Assembly (NCBI GenBank): GCA_900313745.1
Contig: OMSM01000053.1
Coordinates: 1 to 6,374 of the forward strand
DNA from: an uncultured Lachnospiraceae bacterium
GTDB lineage: Bacteria; Bacillota; Clostridia; Lachnospirales; Lachnospiraceae
Direction: 5' to 3'
DNA: 6,374 bases
Position 1 is the first letter of the stretch, and the number at the start of each line of letters is the position of its first letter. Position numbers and translations under genes: made by a program. This document shows, one piece after another, positions 1 to 5,349 of this stretch. A model generated the notes under the pieces. That model saw nothing but the letters and a program-made list of their open reading frames with translations. It was not told the DNA's origin and did no database searches.

Positions 1-516
1 CTGGAGGAACTCGGGATGGAGGACAGCGCCTATTTCGCCGCGGTGCTCATGAACCACGCGAACGGCTACAGGGACGCAGGAAAGCTGGATGACGCCGAGA
101 ATTTCTACGAGAGGAGCGTGCGCACTGCCGGGGCGGCAGCGGATGCTGAACCGTCGCTTTTCGGAGCGATCTGGGCCAACCGGGGAATCGCCTGGCTGAT
201 GACGAAGCGGGCGCGGGAAGCGGAGGCGGCATTCCGCGAGGCGGCCGGGATTTTCGAGAATAACGGCCTGAAGACTGATCCTCTCTATATCAGCGCACTT
301 GCCGGGATCGGCGAAGCGCTTGTCATGGAGGGAGATTACCCCAACGCTCTTGCCTCCTACGAGAGGGCGAAGGACGAGGTGCTCGCCCAGGACGGAAAGG
401 GCAGGAGCTACGCGCTTCTTCTGGACAACTGTGCGGCGGTCGCGGATCGGATGAACGATACAGTCAGCGCGGCGGAATACCGGGAAGAAGCTTCCCGGGT
501 GAGAAACAGCAGTTAG
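1..516 (+). CDS. Tetratricopeptide-repeat (TPR) protein, 5' end outside the window
   Basis: The reading frame is open from the first base and ends at TAG 514-516, giving 171 visible residues. An ATG at 16 is in frame, but the frame continues upstream without a stop, so the true start probably lies outside the window. The visible protein is made of helical hairpins that recur every 42 residues, with equivalent positions near 11, 53, 95 and 137. Each shows the small/aromatic TPR pattern, such as N-x-G-Y-x-x-x-G-x-x-x-x-A in the first unit and G-E-A-L-x-x-x-G-D-Y-x-x-A in the third. The 42-residue period is typical of kinesin-light-chain-type TPRs rather than the standard 34. TPRs are protein-binding scaffolds; partner and role cannot be read from this fragment. 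There is no signal peptide or membrane segment in the visible part. It ends 38 bases before ruvA and may be cotranscribed with it. Confidence 0.85.
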   Translation: MEELGMEDSAYFAAVLMNHANGYRDAGKLDDAENFYERSVRTAGAAADAEPSLFGAIWANRGIAWLMTKRAREAEAAFREAAGIFENNGLKTDPLYISALAGIGEALVMEGDYPNALASYERAKDEVLAQDGKGRSYALLLDNCAAVADRMNDTVSAAEYREEASRVRNSS

Positions 517-536
517 TGCCGGGGCGGGCCCGGGAA
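492..536. repeat. Inverted repeat across the TPR-gene stop and the ruvA upstream region
   Basis: TTCCCGGG at 492-499 is matched by its reverse complement CCCGGGAA at 529-536, with a 29-base loop containing the TPR stop codon. A tighter alternative hairpin pairs CCGGG at 519-523 with CCCGG at 529-533. No T-run follows, so this is not a standard intrinsic terminator. In a GC-rich sequence such pairing can be accidental. Confidence 0.3.
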
Positions 537-554
537 AATGTCCGCGGAATATTT

Positions 555-1178
555 ATGTACGCATTCCTGAACGGAATAATCGATGAGATTACAGAGAGCG
601 GCGCGGTGATCGATGTCGGAGGGGTGGGCTATAATGTTCAGATTTCCCCCGCGACGGCGTTCAGGCTGCCGGGAGTCGGGAGAAACGTCAAGCTGTACAC
701 CTATACCAGTGTCCGCGAGGATCAGATCGCACTTTACGGCTTCCTCTCGAGGGATGAGCTTGCACTGTTCAAGAGGGTGATTACGGTGAGCGGCATCGGG
801 CCGAAGGGCGGCCAGGCCCTTCTCTCCGCCATGAGCGCGGATGATCTGCGGTTCGCGATCATCTCCGGCGATGTCAAGGCAATAAGCAGGGCCCCGGGCA
901 TAGGGAAGAAAACCGCGGAGCGCCTGATTCTTGACCTTAAGGACAAGCTTTCCGCAGGGGATTATCTGGGTGCAGGATACCAGGAAGGCGCAACCGGAGG
1001 AGACGGGTTTCCCGAAGCAGCGGGACAGGATGCGGGAGAGGTCTCGGATGCTGCCGAGGCGCTCGCCGCCCTGGGATACCCCAGGACGGACGCGGTGCAC
1101 GCCGTGCGCAGTGCGGCGAAGAACGGGGTCACCGGGACGGAGGAACTGATCAAGGCTGCGCTGAAGGAGCTTCTGTAA
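555..1178 (+). CDS. ruvA: Holliday junction branch-migration protein RuvA
   Basis: RuvA binds four-way DNA junctions as a tetramer and loads the RuvB motor onto them during recombinational repair. The protein is 207 residues, close to the usual family length. Residues 1-63 form the OB-fold domain, starting MYAFLNGII and including GGVGYNVQIS near 22-31. The acidic-pin residues E55 and D56 lie in SVREDQIALYGF. Two helix-hairpin-helix motifs follow: SGIGPKGGQ near 79-87 and APGIGKKTAERLI near 113-125. After a Gly/Glu-rich flexible linker (about 135-163), domain III (about 164-207), which contacts RuvB, contains AALGYPRTDAVHAV. An upstream GTG at 516 would add 13 residues outside the family pattern. 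I prefer ATG 555, which has a modest GCGGAA Shine-Dalgarno sequence ending 5 bases upstream. ruvB begins on the base after the stop. Confidence 0.96.
   Translation: MYAFLNGIIDEITESGAVIDVGGVGYNVQISPATAFRLPGVGRNVKLYTYTSVREDQIALYGFLSRDELALFKRVITVSGIGPKGGQALLSAMSADDLRFAIISGDVKAISRAPGIGKKTAERLILDLKDKLSAGDYLGAGYQEGATGGDGFPEAAGQDAGEVSDAAEALAALGYPRTDAVHAVRSAAKNGVTGTEELIKAALKELL
1164..1169 (+). promoter_or_regulatory. Ribosome binding site of ruvB inside the end of ruvA
   Basis: AAGGAG lies in the last codons of ruvA and ends 9 bases before the ATG at 1179. This supports 1179 over the in-frame ATG at 1191 as the ruvB start. It also implies that ruvA and ruvB are translated from one message. Confidence 0.75.
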
Positions 1179-2183
1179 ATGGAAAAGCGGATGATCGAGA
1201 CCAGCTTCACGGAGGAGGACAGCTCTATTGAGGGCTCCCTCCGGCCGAAGCTTTTACGGGATTATATCGGTCAGGATAAAATCAAGGAGAGCATATCCAT
1301 TTCCATCGAGGCGGCAAGAGGCCGCGGCGAGCCGATGGATCATGTGCTTCTTTACGGACCTCCCGGACTGGGCAAGACGACGCTCTCCGGGATTATTGCC
1401 CAGGAAATGGGCGTAAACATGCGCGTCACAAGCGGACCGGCAATCGAGAAGCCGGGGGAGATGGCAGCCATACTGAACGGGCTGCAGGAGGGCGACGTCC
1501 TCTTCGTCGATGAGATCCACAGGCTGAACAAGCAGGTGGAGGAGGTCCTCTATCCGGCGATGGAAGATTTCTGCATTGATATCATGATCGGCAAGGGATC
1601 ATCTGCAAAGTCAATCCGCCTGGACCTCCCGAAATTCACGCTTATCGGGGCGACCACGAGGCCCGGCATGCTGTCCAATCCCTTAAGGGACAGGTTCGGA
1701 ATCATTCACAGGCTGGAGTACTACGACGTGAACCAGCTGAAGAAGATTATCCTCAACTCGGCAGCCCGCCTGGGTGTCGAGGTGGAGGATGAGGCGGCTA
1801 AGGAGATGGCGAGGCGGAGCAGGGGCACGCCCAGGCTTGCGAACCGCGTGCTTAAGCGGGTCCGCGATTACGCCGAAGTCCGCTTTGACGGCACTGTGAC
1901 CGAGGCGGTCGCGAAGGAAGCCCTGGACATGATGGATGTGGACCGCATGGGCCTCGATCATGTTGACCGGAGATATTTAAGTACGATTATCACGAAGTTC
2001 GGCGGGGGGCCCGTCGGCGTGGAAACCCTTGCCGCGGCTATAGGCGAGGACCCAGGGACCCTGGAGGACGTGGTGGAGCCGTATCTTCTGCAGAACGGGT
2101 TCATGAACCGGACAAAGACCGGCCGCGTCGCGACAAAGGACGCATACCTGCACCTGGGACTGGACTTTCCGGAGTCCGGCTGA
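1179..2183 (+). CDS. ruvB: Holliday junction branch-migration ATPase RuvB
   Basis: RuvB is the AAA+ hexameric motor that, with RuvA, pumps DNA through Holliday junctions in recombination and repair. The protein is 334 residues, a normal full length. Visible motifs: Walker A GPPGLGKT at 60-67; Walker B LFVDEIHRL at 108-116; sensor 1 GATTRPGMLSNPLRDRFG at 157-174, with the conserved arginines R170 and R172; and the sensor 2 region GTPRLANRVLKRVRD at 216-230, with R219. The C-terminal winged-helix DNA-binding domain covers about 256-330 and contains FGGGPVGVETLA and the YLLQNGFMNRTKTGRVAT block. The N-terminus carries the expected LRPKLLRDYIGQ segment at 21-32. Nothing is missing or disrupted. 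It is tightly coupled to ruvA, and no hairpin with a T-run follows its stop, so readthrough towards zapA is possible. Confidence 0.98.
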   Translation: MEKRMIETSFTEEDSSIEGSLRPKLLRDYIGQDKIKESISISIEAARGRGEPMDHVLLYGPPGLGKTTLSGIIAQEMGVNMRVTSGPAIEKPGEMAAILNGLQEGDVLFVDEIHRLNKQVEEVLYPAMEDFCIDIMIGKGSSAKSIRLDLPKFTLIGATTRPGMLSNPLRDRFGIIHRLEYYDVNQLKKIILNSAARLGVEVEDEAAKEMARRSRGTPRLANRVLKRVRDYAEVRFDGTVTEAVAKEALDMMDVDRMGLDHVDRRYLSTIITKFGGGPVGVETLAAAIGEDPGTLEDVVEPYLLQNGFMNRTKTGRVATKDAYLHLGLDFPESG

Positions 2184-2202
2184 GGCTGCGGGAAGGCAGG
2201 CG

Positions 2203-2215
2203 CGTTCCGGGAACG
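2203..2215. repeat. Short perfect palindrome between ruvB and zapA
   Basis: CGTTCC and GGAACG flank a single central G, giving a 13-base palindrome about 53 bases upstream of the zapA -10 box. It could be an operator or a small hairpin. It does not match the Gram-positive LexA box (CGAAC-N4-GTTCG). No function is assigned. Confidence 0.3.
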
Positions 2216-2223
2216 GGATCCGG

Positions 2224-2245
2224 ACCGGCCCGCGCGGGGACCGGT
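2224..2245. repeat. GC-rich hairpin upstream of the zapA promoter
   Basis: ACCGG (2224-2228) pairs with CCGGT (2241-2245), and CCC (2229-2231) with GGG (2236-2238). The loop is GCGC and there is a two-base bulge. The stem follows the ruvB stop by about 40 bases but has no T-run, so it is at best a weak transcription end for ruvAB. Its right arm overlaps where the zapA -35 box would lie. Confidence 0.35.
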
Positions 2246-2264
2246 GAAGATATTCCGGCGGTTA

Positions 2265-2273
2265 TGCTATAAT
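2265..2273 (+). promoter_or_regulatory. Extended -10 promoter for zapA
   Basis: TGC-TATAAT at 2265-2273 is a perfect -10 hexamer (2268-2273) preceded by a perfect extended TGn element, conspicuous in this GC-rich sequence. The -35 region is poor: TGAAGA at 2245-2250 with a 17-base spacer has 3 of 6 matches, as expected for an extended -10 promoter. Transcription would start near 2280, leaving a leader of about 28 bases before the zapA ATG. The in-frame ATG at 2272 lies inside the -10 box and cannot be used on this transcript. Confidence 0.8.
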
Positions 2274-2293
2274 GGAATTGAAAATACATTGGC

Positions 2294-2300
2294 GGGAGGT
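2294..2300 (+). promoter_or_regulatory. Ribosome binding site of zapA
   Basis: GGGAGGT is a strong Shine-Dalgarno sequence ending 7 bases before ATG 2308. It decides the start in favour of 2308 over the upstream in-frame ATG at 2272. Confidence 0.88.
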
Positions 2301-2307
2301 AACGGCA

Positions 2308-2715
2308 ATGGCAGCATCGAAAACGGATGCCCAGGTCATCATCGGCGGAAAGGTATACACGCTCTCCGGTTATGAGAGCGAGGAGTACATACAGAAAATA
2401 GCGTCCTATCTGAACGGCAAGCTGGAGGAGTTCCGCGCGGAGCCGGGCTACAGCCATCTGTCCACGGATCTGCAGAAGATCCTGATGGACATTAACCTGG
2501 CAGACGACTATTTCCGCGCGAAGAAGCAGATCGAGGTGCTCAGCGAGGAGATCCGCAGCAAGGAGAAGGATCTCTACGACATCAAGCATGAGCTGGTCAC
2601 TACCCAGATGAAGATGGCCAACAACGACAAGGCAATGAAAAAACTCGAGGAGGAGGCCGAGGAGCTCCGCCGCAAGGTGGTCGATTTCGAGACCTCCCGG
2701 AGATCGGGCAACTAA
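2308..2715 (+). CDS. zapA: Cell division protein ZapA
   Basis: ZapA binds FtsZ in the cytoplasm and promotes bundling of its filaments into the Z-ring. The protein is 135 residues. The N-terminal head (about 8-45) has the family pattern AQVIIGGKVYTLSGYESEEY, then IQKIASYLNGKLEEF. The central helix carries DINLADDYFRAKKQ near 61-74, corresponding to the conserved segment of ZapA where most homologues read like LNIADE. From about 72 to 129 the sequence is almost all charged and helical (EVLSEEIRSKEKDLYDI, KKLEEEAEELRRKV), predicting a long coiled coil, which is the ZapA dimer and tetramer interface. This tail is longer than in the short ZapA of many Gram-negatives and fits Firmicutes versions. 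The start is fixed by the GGGAGGT site and by the promoter at 2265-2273. A terminator follows 21 bases after the stop, so it is probably transcribed alone or as the last gene of the ruvAB message. Confidence 0.9.
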   Translation: MAASKTDAQVIIGGKVYTLSGYESEEYIQKIASYLNGKLEEFRAEPGYSHLSTDLQKILMDINLADDYFRAKKQIEVLSEEIRSKEKDLYDIKHELVTTQMKMANNDKAMKKLEEEAEELRRKVVDFETSRRSGN

Positions 2716-2736
2716 TCGTTTAGCCGCTTACTGACC

Positions 2737-2764
2737 GGGCTGCCGCTTGCGGCAGCCCTTATTT
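2737..2764 (+). terminator. Rho-independent terminator after zapA
   Basis: GGGCTGCCG (2737-2745) and CGGCAGCCC (2750-2758) form a perfect 9-bp stem closed by a CTTG loop. It is followed at once by TTATTT (2759-2764). It begins 21 bases after the zapA stop and should separate zapA from the U32 gene downstream. Confidence 0.9.
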
Positions 2765-2770
2765 CGCATA

Positions 2771-2810
2771 GCCGCATCCTTCCCGTGTCTGCCGGAAGGC
2801 CATCAGCGGC
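2771..2810 (+). promoter_or_regulatory. Extended stem-loop in the leader of the U32 gene
   Basis: GCCGC (2771-2775) pairs with GCGGC (2806-2810), AT (2776-2777) with AT (2802-2803), and CCTTCC (2778-2783) with GGAAGG (2794-2799). The apical loop is 10 bases and two 2-base bulges lie on the 3' side. The pairing buries the only good purine-rich Shine-Dalgarno-like sequence (GGAAGG) upstream of the U32 gene. No T-run follows, so it is not a terminator. A regulatory role is inference only. Confidence 0.4.
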
Positions 2811-2878
2811 AGGTGCACAAGATCGATAAGGTCCTGCAAGCTTTGACAGATCATTATCCGGTTCCCGGTTCCTTACCT

Positions 2879-5278
2879 GTGACAAAACTGAATCCCGAAC
2901 TTCTTGCTCCGGCCGGGAGCGCCGAAGCCTTTTACGCCGCGGTCAATGCGGGGGCGGACGCTGTTTATATGGCGGGTACCCGCTTCGGCGCGAGAGCCTA
3001 CGCGGATAATTTCGGAGACGGAGATCTCATTGAATGCGTGCGTGCGGCCCACGCCCGCGGAGTGAGAATCCATCTCACGGTGAATACGCTGACGAGACAG
3101 AGCGAGACGGCGGATCTTCTCCGCTTTCTTGAGCCGCTTGCCGCGGAGGGACTTGACGCGGTGATCGTGCAGGATCTCGGCGTGATTTCCCTTATCCGCA
3201 GCACGTTTCCGGATATTGCAATTCACGCAAGCACGCAGCTTTCCGTCACAATGGAGGAATCCGCGCGTCTTCTCGCGTCGCTTGGGGTGACGCGCGTCGT
3301 CCCTGCGAGGGAGCTCTCCCTCGGGGAGATCATCCGGCTTAAGAAAAAACTGCCCATCGAGGTCGAGACATTCATCCATGGGGCAATGTGCTATTCCTAC
3401 TCGGGAAAATGCCTGTTTTCCAGTATGATCGGGGGAAGGAGCGGCAACAGGGGGAGATGCGCCCAGCCCTGCCGGCTGCCATATGCGGTGCTCTCCGGGG
3501 ATGCTTCAGCCCAGGCGCCCTTCGGCAGAGCGCTGTCCGGAGCACCGGAGTATCCCCTCTCCATGAGGGACCAGTGCGCGCTTTCCCTGCTTCCGGAGCT
3601 GATCGGCGCCGGAATTGACTCCTTCAAGATCGAGGGGAGAATGAAGCAGGCGGAGTATGTCGGAGGGGTGACCTCGGTCTACCGCGGAGCAATCGACAGA
3701 TATCTTAAGCTCAGGAGGGAGAACAGGGAGAAGGAGTGGCATCCGGAACCGGACGAGCTGGAGGTGCTGGAGGGTCTCTACATAAGGAGCGAGCGCTCCG
3801 ACGGCTATTATCACCGGAGAAACGGGCGGGAGATGATCACCCTCGGCCTCCCGGGCTACCGCGGCGCCGATGAGGGGCAAAGAAGCCGGATCGCGGATAA
3901 GTTTATCCATGCTCCGGCCCCAAGGAATCTCACCGCGGAAGTCACCCTTATTCCCGGCGAGCCGGCCAGGATGTATGTGCGCCTCGGGGAGACGGAGTCA
4001 TCCGCGGAGGGCGCCGAAGTCCAGAGCGCAGTGAAAAGGCCGCTGGGGAAGGATGACGTGATCCGCCAGATCACCCGCGGGGAGACTTCCGGATATGCCG
4101 TCCGAAGCGCGGAGGTGATCATGCCTGAGCCGGTTTTTCTGCCCGTATCCGCGCTGAACGACCTGCGGAGGAAAGCCCTTGCGGCATTCGCGGAGAAGGC
4201 CGGGGAAAAACTCAGAATGGAAAACGGGGAAGCACTCCGGCGAAAGAGAAGTGAACTCCTTGCCGCCATCGGCTCCGGAGGTGAAATGCCGCAGGAGGGA
4301 CACTGCGGACCGGAGAAGGGACAATCCGGACCGGAGGAGGCAGGAAGCTCCCCTGTCCGTGCAAAGGCGGAAAATCCGGGACTGCCCGGGGGCATCTGGG
4401 CGCTGGTATTTACCCGTGGACAGGCGGAGGCGGCAGCGCGCGCGGGGGCGGCGGTTCTCGTCGACGAGAGCGGAAGTTTTGCCCTTGGAAGAAGCGCGGC
4501 GGACCCGGAAGGCGAAGCGGCAGGGCAGGGAGCGGGGATAACGGACCCCGCCGGGAGGAGGATCCCGGTACTTGCCGCGTTTCCGCCGGCAGCCCGCGAG
4601 AGCGGAAGGAATTTCATGGAGGAAGCGGCGGAGAGGACGGGCCGGGGAGAATATGACGGCGCGTTCGTCCGCACCCTCGAGCAGCTTTATTTCTGCTTCG
4701 GGAGAGGAATCCCCGCCTTCGCGGATGAGAGCGTCTACTGCTGGAACCGGGAGACCGCAGGGCTCCTCGGGAGGTATCTTTGCGGTGCCGCTTATCCCGC
4801 AGAGCTCTCCCTTAAGGAATGGGAAGCTGTGTTCGGGGAGTCCGGGACGGAGGACTTCCTCACGATGCTCACGGTGTACGGAAGGACGCCGCTGATGGTG
4901 AGCGCGAACTGTGTGTATATGACTTCCGGGCGCTGTACCGGGGGAAGGAAAGGTTTTTCCTTTGCCGCGCTGAAGGACAGGACAGGGGCGGTTCTCCCCT
5001 GCCTTGTCGACTGCACGCACTGCCTGAACGTTATTTACAACGCGCTTCCTCTCTCTCTTTATCCGCAGTCAGGGCGTTATTCCGGTCCGGACGCGGACGT
5101 GAAGCTGCTGAGATTCACCACCGAGCTCCCGGAAGAGGCGGAGGAGATCACCGCCTTATTCGCGCGTCTCTTCGGTGAGGGGCACCGGGACGAAGACGTT
5201 CCAGGACAAGCGGAGGTGCGGGGAGTAAACGCGCCGGGCACATACACCAGGGGAAGGAGCCGCAGGGGAGCGGAGTAG
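2879..5278 (+). CDS. Long U32-family protein (probable RNA-hydroxylation enzyme; 'peptidase U32' by name)
   Basis: The protein is 799 residues from the GTG at 2879. The U32 domain starts with NPELLAPAGSAEAF near 5-18. It holds HASTQLSVT at 116-124, ARELSLGEI at 143-151 and the signature ETFIHGAMCYSYSGKC at 163-178. C171, C178, C194 and C198 (C-x6-C-x15-C-x3-C) match the iron-sulfur-binding cysteines of RlhA, TrhP and UbiU. FKIEGRMKQAEYV follows at 249-261. Residues about 345-440 fit the U32 collagenase-like domain (DUF3656). After a low-complexity linker (465-503), residues 505-730 resemble a second U32 half with C678, C686, C708, C712 and C715. Characterised relatives hydroxylate rRNA or tRNA bases using prephenate; protease activity is doubtful. 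The start is uncertain: the GTG lacks a Shine-Dalgarno sequence, but extension upstream adds non-family residues (alternatives TTG 2843, GTG 2813). The tail is basic, and no signal peptide is visible. Confidence 0.88.
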   Translation: MTKLNPELLAPAGSAEAFYAAVNAGADAVYMAGTRFGARAYADNFGDGDLIECVRAAHARGVRIHLTVNTLTRQSETADLLRFLEPLAAEGLDAVIVQDLGVISLIRSTFPDIAIHASTQLSVTMEESARLLASLGVTRVVPARELSLGEIIRLKKKLPIEVETFIHGAMCYSYSGKCLFSSMIGGRSGNRGRCAQPCRLPYAVLSGDASAQAPFGRALSGAPEYPLSMRDQCALSLLPELIGAGIDSFKIEGRMKQAEYVGGVTSVYRGAIDRYLKLRRENREKEWHPEPDELEVLEGLYIRSERSDGYYHRRNGREMITLGLPGYRGADEGQRSRIADKFIHAPAPRNLTAEVTLIPGEPARMYVRLGETESSAEGAEVQSAVKRPLGKDDVIRQITRGETSGYAVRSAEVIMPEPVFLPVSALNDLRRKALAAFAEKAGEKLRMENGEALRRKRSELLAAIGSGGEMPQEGHCGPEKGQSGPEEAGSSPVRAKAENPGLPGGIWALVFTRGQAEAAARAGAAVLVDESGSFALGRSAADPEGEAAGQGAGITDPAGRRIPVLAAFPPAARESGRNFMEEAAERTGRGEYDGAFVRTLEQLYFCFGRGIPAFADESVYCWNRETAGLLGRYLCGAAYPAELSLKEWEAVFGESGTEDFLTMLTVYGRTPLMVSANCVYMTSGRCTGGRKGFSFAALKDRTGAVLPCLVDCTHCLNVIYNALPLSLYPQSGRYSGPDADVKLLRFTTELPEEAEEITALFARLFGEGHRDEDVPGQAEVRGVNAPGTYTRGRSRRGAE
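4297..4338 (+). repeat. Two-copy 21-bp tandem repeat in the U32 linker
   Basis: 4297-4317 and 4318-4338 are adjacent copies of a 21-bp unit, identical at 18 of 21 positions. The frame is kept, giving GHCGPEK then GQSGPEE. It lies in the Gly/Glu/Pro-rich linker between the first U32 part and the C-terminal half, where length changes should be tolerated. Confidence 0.75.
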
Positions 5279-5285
5279 GAATTCT

Positions 5286-5317
5286 GCCGCGCCGTGCAAG
5301 CATTGCAGGGACGCGGC
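5286..5317. repeat. Hairpin between the U32 gene and the FtsW/RodA-type gene
   Basis: GCCGCG (5286-5291) pairs with CGCGGC (5312-5317), CC (5292-5293) with GG (5308-5309), and TGCAA (5295-5299) with TTGCA (5303-5307). The loop is GCA and there are small bulges. It begins 7 bases after the U32 stop. What follows is GGGGAGGC rather than a T-run, so it is not a classical terminator. It may be an mRNA-stabilising or processing structure. Confidence 0.4.
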
Positions 5318-5331
5318 GGGGAGGCTATAGA
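5303..5331 (+). promoter_or_regulatory. Weak candidate promoter before the FtsW/RodA-type gene
   Basis: TTGCAG (5303-5308) and TATAGA (5326-5331) are spaced by 17 bases and match the sigma-A consensus at 3 of 6 and 4 of 6 positions. Transcription would start near 5338, only about 12 bases before the ATG at 5350. The match is modest, and readthrough from the U32 gene is an equally good explanation. Confidence 0.25.
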
Positions 5332-5349
5332 ACAGCCGGTTATTCGGAT

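Noticed and set aside
516..554. GTG 516 as the start of ruvA
   Set aside because: It adds 13 residues not seen in RuvA, overlaps the TPR stop and has no Shine-Dalgarno sequence. ATG 555 begins the normal OB-fold.
513..1100. Minus-strand open frame of 195 codons opposite ruvA
   Set aside because: ruvA is unambiguous on the + strand, and the antisense product shows no family pattern.
2272..2307. ATG 2272 as the start of zapA
   Set aside because: The codon lies inside the -10 box of the promoter, whereas ATG 2308 has a strong GGGAGGT site 7 bases upstream.
2747..2878. TTG 2747 as the start of the U32 gene
   Set aside because: The codon is in the loop of the zapA terminator hairpin, and the added N-terminal residues do not resemble the family.
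2843..2878. TTGACA at 2843-2848 as a full sigma-A promoter
   Set aside because: It is a perfect -35 hexamer, but no window with a 16-19 base spacer contains anything like TATAAT (CCGGTT, CGGTTC, GGTTCC, GTTCCT). It is kept only as a remark under the U32 leader finding.
3856..4674. Minus-strand open frame of 272 codons opposite the U32 gene
   Set aside because: It overlaps another minus-strand open frame as well as the real gene, and its composition is Ala/Ser/Pro-biased without domain features. It is a shadow frame.
3998..5020. Minus-strand open frame of 340 codons opposite the U32 gene
   Set aside because: It lies opposite a gene with clear family motifs. Its translation is rich in Arg, Pro, Ser and Gly with no recognisable motif, as expected of the complement of GC-rich codons.
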